From Chloroflexi bacterium HGW-Chloroflexi-6 (GTDB lineage: Bacteria > Chloroflexota > Anaerolineae > Anaerolineales > Villigracilaceae), in the NCBI GenBank assembly GCA_002840685.1, contig PHBU01000013.1:62001-126000 (forward strand): a stretch of DNA of 64,000 bases, read 5' to 3'. The translations under genes and the position numbers were made by a program. The notes under the pieces are model-generated. The model did no database searches. It worked only from the letters and a program-made list of their open reading frames with translations, and was not told where the DNA came from. Of the stretch, positions 1-8,308 are shown one piece after another. The first letter of the stretch is position 1, and each line of letters begins with the position of its first letter.

Positions 1-2
1 CA

Positions 3-1007
3 GAGACGCAAACGCCAACATCGACTCTCACTCCCGCAATCCCTGTGATGGAGTTACCGAATAGCACACAAACAATAATACCAATACCTATACCATCAGC
101 AACAAATCAAATAAACATTCGCGAAAAACTACTTTCGGGAATGTATTTAATTTATTGGGTTGATTATGATTATGAAATTCATGTTATGCCTTTTCAAGAT
201 TTGAGAAGGCCTGTTGTAATGTTTGAAAATGTTTTGCCAATGGGATTTGATATTTCCCCGAATGGTGATTATTATCTTTATTCTGACTTAGACAAGGGGA
301 TAGTGCTTTACAATGTGTCGTCAGAGGCTTTGGAACCATTTTTTTACGCTGAAAGTTCGTTGCCGCACTTCAATAGCCCGATGTGGTCAAAAAATGGTGA
401 CAAAATTGTTTTTGTTGCTACCGATTTTCTCTATGATGAGTCCATTTTTGTAAGGGATGTAACAACAGGCAAGAGTAAATTATTAACCCCTTGGCGGGGT
501 ACTAAGTCTCAACCTTGCTGGTCTCCCGATGATAAGTGGATTGCATTTATTTCAGACCAAATAAAGTTTGATAATGAATACTTTCCCAGGCATTCGATAT
601 ACTTGCTTGATTCCCAATGCTTCAACAATCTTGATGGTTGCCAGGATAGTTTAATTTCATTAATACCTTTTTTTGAAAATAACATTGAGAGCTTATCCTG
701 GTCACCGCAAGGAGAACTTACCTTTGTGACGACAATAGAAGGCCAGTATGGTATTTTTTCGTCACTTCCAGATGGAGATAAATTAAGTTTGCTTTTTGCT
801 GGCAATCCTTCTTTTCGCATAGGACCACTAGTGTGGTCAGAAAATGGTGATTATCTTGCTTTTACTCAGATAACACCATCTATAGATGTAAATCTCCCCA
901 ACAATGCGGATATTTATGTACTAGATATTATGACTGGTGAAGTAATTAATATCACAAATACTCCATCTGGCTCGGAAATTGTCAATTCTTGGCTTAATGT
1001 TAAGTGA
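3..1007 (+). CDS. Beta-propeller (TolB/PD40-like) protein, 5' end outside window
   Basis: The reading frame is open to the left edge, so the true start lies outside the window. The first visible residues are a Thr/Pro-rich stretch of the kind that links a lipoprotein anchor to an outer domain. At least five WD40-like PD40 repeats follow, each with a Ser-x-(Asn/Asp/Gln)-Gly/Asp turn and a hydrophobic strand (SPNGDYYLYS, SKNGDKIVFVA, SPDDKWIAFIS, SPQGELTFVT, SENGDYLAFTQ). This predicts a beta-propeller outside the membrane, probably for protein or ligand binding. No catalytic residues are recognisable and the partner is unknown. The gene is more AT-rich than the genes after 4 kb. Confidence 0.75.
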   Translation, partial: ETQTPTSTLTPAIPVMELPNSTQTIIPIPIPSATNQINIREKLLSGMYLIYWVDYDYEIHVMPFQDLRRPVVMFENVLPMGFDISPNGDYYLYSDLDKGIVLYNVSSEALEPFFYAESSLPHFNSPMWSKNGDKIVFVATDFLYDESIFVRDVTTGKSKLLTPWRGTKSQPCWSPDDKWIAFISDQIKFDNEYFPRHSIYLLDSQCFNNLDGCQDSLISLIPFFENNIESLSWSPQGELTFVTTIEGQYGIFSSLPDGDKLSLLFAGNPSFRIGPLVWSENGDYLAFTQITPSIDVNLPNNADIYVLDIMTGEVINITNTPSGSEIVNSWLNVK

Positions 1008-1111
1008 CTTGACATGCCTCGGATTTATAACCAAGTAAAATGAGAGAATTGATCTTCACTTGAGAGCAAGGACGGCGTTCTCTGAATCGGGGTTCAAGCG
1101 TCTCCTTTAAT

Positions 1112-1141
1112 CAGAAACATCCCTAAACGGGGATGTTTCTG
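1112..1141 (-). terminator. Hairpin directly downstream of the tRNA-Gln-like gene
   Basis: A perfect 12-bp inverted repeat (1112-1123 and 1130-1141) has a 6-nt loop. On the minus strand it starts at the encoded CCA end of the tRNA-like gene, where a terminator is expected. The following T-tract is poor. Confidence 0.5.
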
Positions 1142-1232
1142 GCTGGGGGCAAAGGACATTGTTCCCGTATTGGGGGTCGAACCGCTACTAACTGATCCAG
1201 AGTCAGTCGTCCTGCCATTAGACGAGCCCCCA
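1140..1232 (-). tRNA. tRNA-Gln(CTG)-like gene with disrupted T arm
   Basis: On the minus strand the acceptor 5' strand TGGGGGC starts at 1232. A D arm follows, then a 5-bp anticodon stem with loop CTCTGGA, giving anticodon CTG (Gln). The T stem begins as AGCGG followed by TTCGA. The expected complement CCGCT is absent: about 26 unrelated nucleotides separate TTCGA from a good acceptor 3' strand, GCCCCCA, followed by G and an encoded CCA (1140-1150). The gene is about 93 nt instead of about 75, because the 3' half of the T arm has been replaced. It is probably a decaying or damaged tRNA gene, and a covariance search should score it poorly. Confidence 0.5.
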
Positions 1233-1397
1233 ATCCCACAGCGGCGGCGTGTAACCGGGCAACCCTTTTCACCCCACACCGGCGCGACCGAAGGCCCCTT
1301 CGACTGGCTCAGGGCAACGCTTCGGATTAATATTTTATAATGCCCGCTGGCATTGCCCTGTGGGTACGACCCTTATGTATGTGTGAGAAAAAATAAG

Positions 1398-1796
1398 ATG
1401 ATTCAACAAATTGGTTATCTGTTTTCTTTAATTATCGCAACTTTGGCCTGCATGTTTTTTTTGCTAGGCATGTATCTTGGATTAAAAAATTATAGTCAAA
1501 TTTTGTTGGGAAAAGAAACAGGGTTAAGATATTCTATTTTGGGTATATTTGGTTTTAGTATGGCCTTTGTTATCTTCTCAACAACAAAAAAAGGATTTTC
1601 ATGGGGTACTCTAGTTTTTTCTTGTATCGTAGCATTTGTAATAGCTTTTTTTCTATACATTGATGTTCTTATACGAAGAAAAACAGCAGTTCTTTTAGAT
1701 GATTTAAAAAGAAACCCATCATCACTATTTAAAATTCTCTTCAATAGAACTGCTGATGATGACACAAGTGATGAAAATAGGAAAAATAAAACGTAG
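1398..1796 (+). CDS. Small membrane protein, unknown function
   Basis: This 132-aa protein is not recognised. It has about three strongly hydrophobic segments in its first 90 residues, followed by a basic then acidic hydrophilic tail ending in KNKT. I chose the ATG at 1398 (MIQQIGYLF) because the upstream part of the open frame is short and not hydrophobic. The ribosome binding site is weak. Base composition is AT-rich like the rest of the first 4 kb, which suggests an accessory gene. It lies between the tRNA-like gene and a large palindrome. Confidence 0.55.
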   Translation: MIQQIGYLFSLIIATLACMFFLLGMYLGLKNYSQILLGKETGLRYSILGIFGFSMAFVIFSTTKKGFSWGTLVFSCIVAFVIAFFLYIDVLIRRKTAVLLDDLKRNPSSLFKILFNRTADDDTSDENRKNKT

Positions 1797-1923
1797 GGCC
1801 ATGGATCAATAATAAGTAAAAATAGATGGTACTGATCACTTTGCAGCTACCACCGGCAAATCCATTTGAAAATCCTGTAATATAAGGATGGTAACTATCT
1901 GATAAAAAAGCGAATGGTTTGCT

Positions 1924-1982
1924 TGTAGGTTGGAATTTATTCTGGCCCTAAACACGATAATCAGAATAAATTCCAACCTACA
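1924..1982. repeat. Perfect 21-bp palindromic hairpin element
   Basis: Arms 1924-1944 and 1962-1982 are perfectly complementary, with a 17-nt loop. The arms begin TGTAGGTTGGAATTTATTC. A second short complementary pair, GCTTG (1921-1925) and CAAGC (1988-1992), partly overlaps and extends the structure. It lies in the 392-nt non-coding stretch 1797-2188, in which I see nothing else. The TGTAGG ends match the hairpin at 33.87 kb although the cores differ. Confidence 0.75.
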
Positions 1983-2188
1983 CTTTTCAAGCGAGATACC
2001 TTGTTCGATGAACATCTAAAACAGTGAAAATTGAATGGCACGTTTGGAATTAATCATCTTCGGGAATTTTTTCTGAACAAGGCGTGCCTGCTCATAAGCA
2101 AAAGTTATTCTAGCGACTGTTTTCATAACAAACTTGGCAAGTACTGAAAAGATTAGGAAAGCTAATAAACTAGAAAGGTGAATGTTTA

Positions 2189-2404
2189 ATGGAAATATTT
2201 CTTCTTTACACGCCTTTTATCTTGCTAGTTTTGTCAGTAATAAAAACTGTGTTGTTAGTTCGTTCCTATTTGGCAATATCAAAAAATGACCCTGGAATCA
2301 GTCAACGAAAACTTCATGATGAAATCATCCCAAGCATAGGGATAATCGCAACATGCATCTTATTGATTATCAGAAGTTTGTATAAGACCGGTTTGTTGCA
2401 CTAA
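2189..2404 (+). CDS. Small two-helix membrane protein, unknown function
   Basis: This 71-aa protein has two hydrophobic helices, at about residues 3-24 and 48-64, separated by a charged loop. An AAAGGTG ribosome binding site precedes the ATG. No family is recognised. Small two-helix proteins of this kind often sit beside RHS or toxin debris, and an RHS-like remnant lies 1.5 kb downstream, but an immunity role is only a guess. Confidence 0.5.
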   Translation: MEIFLLYTPFILLVLSVIKTVLLVRSYLAISKNDPGISQRKLHDEIIPSIGIIATCILLIIRSLYKTGLLH

Positions 2405-2444
2405 TGGAAAAATAACTGTCAGCTCGGGTTTGGGTCGGGTAAAA

Positions 2445-2490
2445 ACGGCAGTGGTTTCAGCAAACATCATTTTGCTGAAACCACTGCCGT
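2445..2490. repeat. Perfect 20-bp palindrome
   Basis: Arms 2445-2464 and 2471-2490 are perfectly complementary (ACGGCAGTGGTTTCAGCAAA and its complement) with a 6-nt loop. There is no T-run after it, so it is not a typical terminator. It starts 40 nt after the preceding small gene. Confidence 0.7.
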
Positions 2491-2502
2491 ATCGCCACCC
2501 GC

Positions 2503-2884
2503 AAGCATACCATCCCCGAACCGATAACGGTGGAATACACCCTGCCCAGCTACCTGAACTCTACCGCCATCATCACCGGCGGGAAGGCATCACAACTCCC
2601 ATATACCATCTGGGTACAACGCAAAGATTATTATGCTTTTCCTTGCGGCGCTGCGGTAAAAATCCAGGCCGATCGATCCCTGAAGCTGAAATCGCCGGGC
2701 TATTTTTACAAAGCCCCTGCGGGTTTGTCACTGCAGCGGCTTGGCTGAACAAAAATAACCTTTGTGCCTTTGAGTCTTTGTGGTGAAAGGCTACAACATT
2801 GAATTACCCGCACTTAATGTGTATATGGCAGACTATGAAGATGCATACTACAACACGCTTAATATCTATTTCCCATTCCAATAA
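2503..2884 (+). pseudogene. Degenerate coding remnant
   Basis: One frame (about 2503-2748) reads as plausible protein (VEYTLPSYLNSTAIITGG and onward) but has no convincing start and runs into unrelated sequence. A different frame (2774-2884) gives a protein-like C-terminus (LNVYMADYEDAYYNTLNIYF) ending in a TAA. Between them, near 2755-2790, is a piece resembling the CTTTGTG hairpin repeats found later in the window. I read this as one or two broken genes. The family is not recognised. Confidence 0.35.
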
Positions 2885-2912
2885 GCAGAAAAACCCAAAA
2901 GGACGCTAAAAA

Positions 2913-3911
2913 ATGATGCTTCTTAAGAAAGCTCTTAAAATTAGCTTGGCTGGTCTTGCTGTGGCTTTGTTCCTGTTAGCGTGTACCCCTCCACTTTCTC
3001 CACCGGCTGAGTCAACTCCTTTGATAATAAAAATTGGCTCTTCAACAAAAGTGACCAATACAAAGATACCTTTACAACCACGAACAGAAACGCCATCTCC
3101 TACGACAACACCAGACATTTGGAAAATCCAAAAATGTCGCAAGTTCTCCAGCGTTGTGAACGAGCATACTACGATATGGACATATACTGGCGATATTGAG
3201 AAACATGGGCAAGTGGATATGCTATTAAGCTTTTCCAAAAATAATGAAATTCGGGGCTTTCTCTTCGATTTTGAGAGAATGCGTGAATACAAAGTGACTG
3301 GCTGTGTAGAAGATCGCGCTATAAAAATGTGGCTACAACAGGAAGAAGTGGTTGATGCAATTATTCAGGGAGAATTTCCTGCCACTGATCCGCGTGGTTA
3401 TTATTCCCCCGATAAAAAACTGTCGTTTCCGATAATAACAGGAACGCTGATTGATAAAAGTAACGCCGAAACCCTTGCAATTTATCTTCGTACCGGGATG
3501 GCAAATGGTGGAACGATGGAACAGCGCTTTAAACTAGAGGGCGTTCAGGATGACGAAATTATTCTGAACGCATCCCAAGAATTCATCACTGCTGTTGATA
3601 ATAATGAACGTAACCGGGTTGTTGCGATGATTGAATTTCCTATCGAATGCGAAATCGGGGCTAAACGTCAAAAATTTGATACCCCAGATGCGTTCTTGGC
3701 ATCGTATGATGTTATTTTTGGGAATGGGTTCAAAGAGCGTCTTGTAAGGGCATTCCCAAATTATTTAACAGCTTATTCAGGCGATATTGGAGGCATAGGT
3801 TTATACGTTTACGGCGGTGGTTCCATTCGCTTTAACGGGCAAGGCAAGATTGTTGGTATTTACAACTGGCAGAAGCCAATCTATACGCCTACACCATCTC
3901 CCAATCCATGA
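2913..3911 (+). CDS. Lipoprotein, unknown function
   Basis: This 332-aa protein has a lipoprotein signal peptide with lipobox LLAC near residue 24, then a Ser/Thr/Pro-rich linker to about residue 70 and a mixed alpha/beta domain of unknown type. An AAAGGA ribosome binding site sits at a good distance. It should be exported and anchored to the outer face of the membrane. No catalytic motif is visible. It stands alone between gene debris on both sides, and its 3' end runs straight into an RHS-type remnant. Confidence 0.65.
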   Translation: MMLLKKALKISLAGLAVALFLLACTPPLSPPAESTPLIIKIGSSTKVTNTKIPLQPRTETPSPTTTPDIWKIQKCRKFSSVVNEHTTIWTYTGDIEKHGQVDMLLSFSKNNEIRGFLFDFERMREYKVTGCVEDRAIKMWLQQEEVVDAIIQGEFPATDPRGYYSPDKKLSFPIITGTLIDKSNAETLAIYLRTGMANGGTMEQRFKLEGVQDDEIILNASQEFITAVDNNERNRVVAMIEFPIECEIGAKRQKFDTPDAFLASYDVIFGNGFKERLVRAFPNYLTAYSGDIGGIGLYVYGGGSIRFNGQGKIVGIYNWQKPIYTPTPSPNP

Positions 3912-4076
3912 CCCTTGATTACAACCATCCCCGATCACCTCGGCTCGCTCAGCCTGACCACATTTCGACAGGCCAACAACCGCATCCAAACTGTGCAGGA
4001 GCGGCAGGCTCACTCTGCCCTTCTAAGGTGCTGCGCGAGGGAGAAGTCCGTACTGTAGGGAGCTTGGAGCGATTTA
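3912..4076 (+). pseudogene. RHS/YD-repeat protein remnant
   Basis: Directly after the lipoprotein stop, one frame reads PDHLGSLSLTTFR. This matches the DHLGS core motif that ends the conserved part of RHS/YD-repeat proteins. About 90 nt later, in another frame, comes REGEVR, matching the (Y)xxGxVR that normally follows. The frame between them is broken by stops. The remnant shows that an RHS-type gene once occupied this accessory zone. Confidence 0.5.
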
Positions 4077-5249
4077 ACCCACAATTCCCTTAAAGCGGAC
4101 GCCGTGCTCCGGGAAAATCGCATCCACGGCCGGGTTGTTGAGCCGAACCTGGATAATCTCAGCCAGCACATCACGGTAATCGCTGGTGACCGCCAGGTCA
4201 CCCGGCCCGACCAGTTGTTCGGTCTGCAGCCCCGGCCAGTCCCCGTGGACTTTACCCCCATCCACATGCCCGCCTAACACCATCATCATGCTGCCGTGAC
4301 CGTGATCAGTGCCCAGCGATCCGTTCTCAGCGGCGCGCCGTCCGAACTCGGACATGGTCACAACGGTCAGTTTGCCCATCTGGTCGGCCATCTCGGCATG
4401 GAAAGCGGCCAGCCCCTCAGACAAGTCTTTAAGCAGCCTGGCCTGGATGCCTCCCTGGGCAAAATGTGTGTCCCAGCCACCGAGGTCGATCGCGGCAACT
4501 TCCAGCCCGACCTCGGCTTTGACCAGCATGGCCGTCTGGCGCAGGGCAAGGCCGAAATCCGATTCGGGATATTTGGCGATTTGAGAATTTTGCGATTGGG
4601 CGATTGGATCTAATTTCTGCAAAATGTCGAGGATATTGAGCGTTTCCTGGCCGGCAACGTCATCCGCATAGATCGTATTCAGGACGGCGCGCATCTGCGC
4701 CACCGCCCGCGGGTCGCCGCCCAGGTGGAAATCGGCGATCGAGCGCAGGGCCGAGACGGGCACGGAACCGCTCAGTGAGCGCTGCGGCATTTGTCCCAGG
4801 CCGATGGCGCGCAGAGGGGAACTGTTTCCGGTATCGAGCGTGGCCAGGTGGCGGCCGATCCAGCCCGAGGCCGGGCCGCGTTCATCGTTGACGCCGCGCT
4901 CCATCAGCTCCATGGCCTTGAAGTGGCTGCGCGATTCGTCGGGCGCACCGCAGGCATGGATGATGGCGAGCTGTTTTTCCTGCCACATCTCCAACAGCGG
5001 GCGCATCTCGGGGTGCAGGCCGAAAAAACCGTTCAGGTCGAGAGTCCGCGCCTCGTTTTTGGCGCGCTTGTCGTCGGGGCGAGGGATGCCAAGGCTGGGG
5101 CGCAGGTTGTAGTAGGCGCTTTCGCCATGCGGCACAACCATGTTAAGCACATCCGCCGCGCCGCGCAAAAAGATGACAACCAGGGTGTCGCCGCGCGGGG
5201 CGGTTTGGGCGGGGGCAAAGGCAAGACGGGGGATGATATTAGTATGCAT
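4074..5249 (-). CDS. DUF1501 family protein
   Basis: This 391-aa protein has the DUF1501 pattern: an early VVIFLRGAADVLN strand, then HPEMRPLLEMW, SRSHFKAMELME, GGWDTHFAQGG, TMSEFGRR and DHGHGSMMMVLGG. The family is related in fold to alkaline phosphatases and sulfatases, and its His/Asp residues (for example TDHGHG) could bind metal. Its substrate is unknown. The partner DUF1800 gene lies immediately upstream on the same strand, the usual arrangement. No obvious Tat motif is present here, unlike many relatives. The DNA near 4570-4610 (GCGATTTG..GCGATTGGGCGATTGG) looks repeat-like but stays in frame. Confidence 0.85.
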   Translation of the reverse strand: MHTNIIPRLAFAPAQTAPRGDTLVVIFLRGAADVLNMVVPHGESAYYNLRPSLGIPRPDDKRAKNEARTLDLNGFFGLHPEMRPLLEMWQEKQLAIIHACGAPDESRSHFKAMELMERGVNDERGPASGWIGRHLATLDTGNSSPLRAIGLGQMPQRSLSGSVPVSALRSIADFHLGGDPRAVAQMRAVLNTIYADDVAGQETLNILDILQKLDPIAQSQNSQIAKYPESDFGLALRQTAMLVKAEVGLEVAAIDLGGWDTHFAQGGIQARLLKDLSEGLAAFHAEMADQMGKLTVVTMSEFGRRAAENGSLGTDHGHGSMMMVLGGHVDGGKVHGDWPGLQTEQLVGPGDLAVTSDYRDVLAEIIQVRLNNPAVDAIFPEHGVRFKGIVG

Positions 5250-5260
5250 AGGAAAAACCT

Positions 5261-5371
5261 TTAAACACGAAGGTCACGAAGGACACAAAGATTTTTACGA
5301 TTTTCCTCACCTGCACTGCACCAAGCGCAGCGCGGTGCAAGTGTCGTGTACTTTGTGTTCTTTGTGTTTAA
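5261..5371. repeat. Hairpin repeat, CACGAAGG/CTTTGTGTT type
   Basis: The left part (TTAAACACGAAGGTCACGAAGG) is imperfectly complementary to the right part, which reads CTTTGTGTTCTTTGTGTTTA. A GC-rich inner hairpin lies in the middle. It fills the gap between two co-directional genes. Related copies lie at 6994-7098, 8229-8308, 24823-24868 and 31145-31200. Confidence 0.6.
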
Positions 5372-5384
5372 GCGCTCCTGGTTT

Positions 5385-6860
5385 TTAGCGCCACTGGAAA
5401 GCCGGAGAAGCCAGCAGGCCGCCGGCCAGGATGGGCAGGAGTTCATCGTCGCTGGCTCCGGCGGCGCGGATGGCGGCGAGCAGGGCCTCGCGCTCGGCGG
5501 CTGGCAGCGGGGAGCCGATCAGAAGCGTGGACAAAGCGTTTAGGGGAGATTCTGCGCCAGACGCCACAAGCAAAGCGGGCAAATCGACTTCGGTCTTGTC
5601 GAGTTCGTTGCGCGCCAAAGCAAAAGCAAACTGCCAGCGCGGCATCAGGTTGCCCTGCCAGGCCGCGGCGCGGTCAGGGTAACCGTCAGGAGTCGGCCAG
5701 TTGAACGGCACCTGCCCCATGCGCATCAGATACTCCTGCACGGCGGGGCCGCAATCGCTTTCAGCGTTGAGCATTCTCAACGAAGCGGCGACAAAGTTGA
5801 CGGGTCGCCTGTATTTCTCCCTCGCCAGGGGCAGACCGTCCAGCAGGATCACTCTCAACGTGGCGCGAATGTCCCCGGTCGAGCTTTCAAAAACAGCAAC
5901 CGCTTTTTGGATGAGTTGGGCGGGCGGGTTATCCGAGAGAAAGCGCCGGGCGAGTTTTTCGACGATGAATTGGGCGCTGGATGGATGCTTCGACAGGCGC
6001 TCGAGCACGCTTTCAGCTTCTTCCTGCCCACCGGCCGGGATGCGCACCCCGAGCACAATCTTCTCACCCGGATCATGCTTCTCGTTATCGAAGCTGAACG
6101 CTCCCCGCCAGAAATGCTCCTTGACGCCCCAGCCGGTCAGGCAGCGCGCCAATTCCATCACGTCGGCCTGGCTGTAGCCGCCGTGGACGCCCAGGCTGTG
6201 CAGTTCGAGCAGTTCGCGGGCGTAGTTTTCGTTGGGCGCGCCCTTATGATTGGCCTGATTGTCGAGGTAGATCAGCATGGCCGGCGAATGGGCCGAGGCC
6301 CACAACAAGTCACGGAAAGAACCGAAGGCATGGGCGCGGGCCACTTCGCGGTCATCGACAGTTTTCAGGTAGTAGCACTCGCCCTTGTCAGTGGCGATGC
6401 TGAAATGATCGTTCCAGAACTCGACCAGCACCTCGTAGAGTTGGCGTCTGCTGTAAACCTGGCGCAGGAGCGTGCCCTGGCGCAGTTGGTTGGGGACGGT
6501 TTCAAGGTCAAAATCGTCGAATAGCTCGTTCGAGAGATCGAAAAGCTGCTGGCCGCTCATGGCGAGCGTGTCAAGGTTGCGCAGGCGCAGGCTGCAGGCA
6601 AAATCGTCGATGGCCTCGGGCGCGAGCTGCTCCTCGACCCAGGCCTGGATGCCGATTTCGGCCACCCTGGCGCGTTCGGAGGGCCGCGCGCCGAAGGTCA
6701 GCCGGTTCAGGGCACGGAAGTCGGCGGGGTGGAGGGGCGGCCAGTCGCCCAGCGGCGGGTCCCCTGCGGCCAGTTCGTAGAGCGGACGGCAGGAGGCCAG
6801 GGCTGCGCTGGAAGCAACCAGACCGGTCAGTTTGAGAAAGTCACGGCGGGAGAGGGGCAT
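5385..6860 (-). CDS. DUF1800 family protein with Tat signal
   Basis: This 491-aa protein starts with a twin-arginine signal (SRRDFLKLTGL) followed by a possible lipobox (LASC). The DUF1800 body follows: LNRLTFGARP, a VEFWNDHFSI segment, NYARELLELHSLGVHGGYSQ and ARCLTGWG, ending with a CQ-less helical tail. It is predicted to be exported folded. Its role is unknown; the family is almost always beside DUF1501, as here. The start ATG is supported by the exact position of the Tat motif. A hairpin repeat separates it from each neighbour. Confidence 0.87.
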   Translation of the reverse strand: MPLSRRDFLKLTGLVASSAALASCRPLYELAAGDPPLGDWPPLHPADFRALNRLTFGARPSERARVAEIGIQAWVEEQLAPEAIDDFACSLRLRNLDTLAMSGQQLFDLSNELFDDFDLETVPNQLRQGTLLRQVYSRRQLYEVLVEFWNDHFSIATDKGECYYLKTVDDREVARAHAFGSFRDLLWASAHSPAMLIYLDNQANHKGAPNENYARELLELHSLGVHGGYSQADVMELARCLTGWGVKEHFWRGAFSFDNEKHDPGEKIVLGVRIPAGGQEEAESVLERLSKHPSSAQFIVEKLARRFLSDNPPAQLIQKAVAVFESSTGDIRATLRVILLDGLPLAREKYRRPVNFVAASLRMLNAESDCGPAVQEYLMRMGQVPFNWPTPDGYPDRAAAWQGNLMPRWQFAFALARNELDKTEVDLPALLVASGAESPLNALSTLLIGSPLPAAEREALLAAIRAAGASDDELLPILAGGLLASPAFQWR

Positions 6861-6993
6861 GGGAACCAGTAATTTGTGATTAGTGAAAAGTGAAAAGTGG
6901 CAGGTAGGTCAAGTAAGCCGCAGTTTGTCGAGTAGCAAAGCGTATCGAGACAGAGCGAATGTATCGATACCGAGGCTATTGGGCATAAAAACC

Positions 6994-7098
6994 TTTCACC
7001 ACGAAGGTAACGAAGGAGCACACATGTGCTTGCGGCCCAGTGCAGGCAATAGAAATTTTTTGGTTTTCCTTTGTGTACTTCGTGTTCTTTGTGTTTAT
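6994..7098. repeat. Hairpin repeat, CACGAAGG/CTTTGTGTT type
   Basis: The left arm contains CACCACGAAGGTAACGAAGG and the right arm contains CTTTGTGTACTTCGTGTTC then TTTGTGTTTA. It is the second member of the family seen at 5261-5371 and again sits between co-directional genes. Confidence 0.6.
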
Positions 7099-8213
7099 GG
7101 GTTCATCCTAAAGGAATCCCAAAGTGCCAGGGCGGGCTTGGGCGTTTTGCCGTCTTTTTCTTGCAAGCCGACATTGACGAAAAAACCGAGGGTGGTGATG
7201 TCGTCTTCCTTGATCCCTTGCTGGCGGAAAAATTTGGCATAAGAGGCCTGGTTCAGGTCGCTCAAGAGCAGGTAGATCCAGAAGTCGAGGCGCGGGCCGC
7301 CGATCTGGGTATGGATGGCATTCAGATAATCGATCTGATCCTGCGGTGTGCCGGGAATATGCTGTGTCTGGCGCGAGACAAATCCGCCTTCGGCGATGGC
7401 CAAGGGTTTATCGGTGCGCTCCAGGAGCGGGGTGTAATAATCATCGGGAATCTCGGCCCCGGTCCGAAAAGCGATGAACGGGTAGGATGAAATCACCCAC
7501 AGATCGAGCTGCGGCTCGAAAACTTCGATCTGCTCCCACTTGACCTGGTAGGGGACCCCATCGCCGCCAGCCAAGTTGTTAAGTTGGTCCCATTGAAAGG
7601 TGACAAAAACCTGCGTCTCGGGCGATTCGGCCTTGATGGCGGCGTAAGTTTCCTGGTACAGGCTGAGAAAATTTTCCGCATCCTCGGGATAGGCTTCCAT
7701 GTAGGTGTTAATCTCGGAGGCCAGCCCCAAATAGCGCGGCTTGAACTCGCGCAAGATGCGCAGGGTAAAGTTCTTGAACGCCGCGCGCACATCCGGGTTG
7801 GCAAAGGAGGCATCCCAGCCTTCGGGCAGCCCGGCAAACTCGCGCCGGTTCATGCCGTTGAGTGGGTCAACGATGTAGATCGAATCCAGGTTGTTCGCCA
7901 GAGTCAGGGTCTGAGCGTTCTGCATATCGCTGATTTTCTGCGACTCAACCTCGACACCGTTGACAAACTCGACCCAGGGGATGCTTTCCTGCACCAGGGA
8001 AACGTCCGCGTGCTGGCCCATGGACTTATAGTGCGCGAAGACACTCTCCATCGAGACTTCGGGCGGGGTTGGGAAGAAGCCGTAGGCAGTCCGTCCGCTC
8101 TCGAAGACCGAGGCCTCGGGGGTGTAGGGCGGGTCGGGGAAGGGCGAGGCGCTCTGTCCGCAGGCGAGAGAGGCGAAGAACAAAAGAGTGAGGGGGATAG
8201 CGAGATGTTTCAT
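7095..8213 (-). CDS. Lipoprotein with glycoside-hydrolase-like (clan A type) barrel
   Basis: This 372-aa protein has a lipoprotein signal (lipobox LACG, Cys18) with the ATG at 8213. The body looks like a TIM-barrel glycosidase: LGLASEINTY places a Glu (about E167) after strand 4 and LAIAEGGF places a second Glu (about E275) at strand 7. Their spacing suits an acid/base and nucleophile pair of clan GH-A. A WVISSYPF strand and WIYLLLSDL add to the barrel look. The substrate is unknown. It lies downstream of a membrane protein and upstream of the DUF1800/DUF1501 pair, all on the minus strand. The GH assignment is by motif only. Confidence 0.6.
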   Translation of the reverse strand: MKHLAIPLTLLFFASLACGQSASPFPDPPYTPEASVFESGRTAYGFFPTPPEVSMESVFAHYKSMGQHADVSLVQESIPWVEFVNGVEVESQKISDMQNAQTLTLANNLDSIYIVDPLNGMNRREFAGLPEGWDASFANPDVRAAFKNFTLRILREFKPRYLGLASEINTYMEAYPEDAENFLSLYQETYAAIKAESPETQVFVTFQWDQLNNLAGGDGVPYQVKWEQIEVFEPQLDLWVISSYPFIAFRTGAEIPDDYYTPLLERTDKPLAIAEGGFVSRQTQHIPGTPQDQIDYLNAIHTQIGGPRLDFWIYLLLSDLNQASYAKFFRQQGIKEDDITTLGFFVNVGLQEKDGKTPKPALALWDSFRMNP

Positions 8214-8228
8214 AGGGTTAGAGAATTT

Positions 8229-8308
8229 TTCACCACGACGGCAACAAAGGAACACGAAGTAAATTCTTTTGGGTTTCCGTTGTGTACCGTTGTTGACTTC
8301 GTGGTTAT
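8229..8308. repeat. Hairpin repeat, CACCACGA type
   Basis: The left arm CACCACGACGGCAACAAAGG is roughly complementary to the right part ending TTGACTTCGTGGTT. It is the third copy of the intergenic hairpin family. Confidence 0.55.

Noticed and set aside
2430-2786. 118-aa open frame
   Set aside because: It runs through the 20-bp palindrome and has an atypical His/Arg/Pro composition; better seen as debris.
4560-4620. In-frame repeat insertion in the DUF1501 gene
   Set aside because: The GCGATTTG..GCGATTGGG sequence is suggestive, but the loop length is normal for the family as far as I can tell, so I do not claim an insertion.
4296-5264. Several plus-strand frames opposite the DUF1501 gene
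   Set aside because: They are shadows of a well-supported minus-strand gene with no ribosome binding sites or family motifs.
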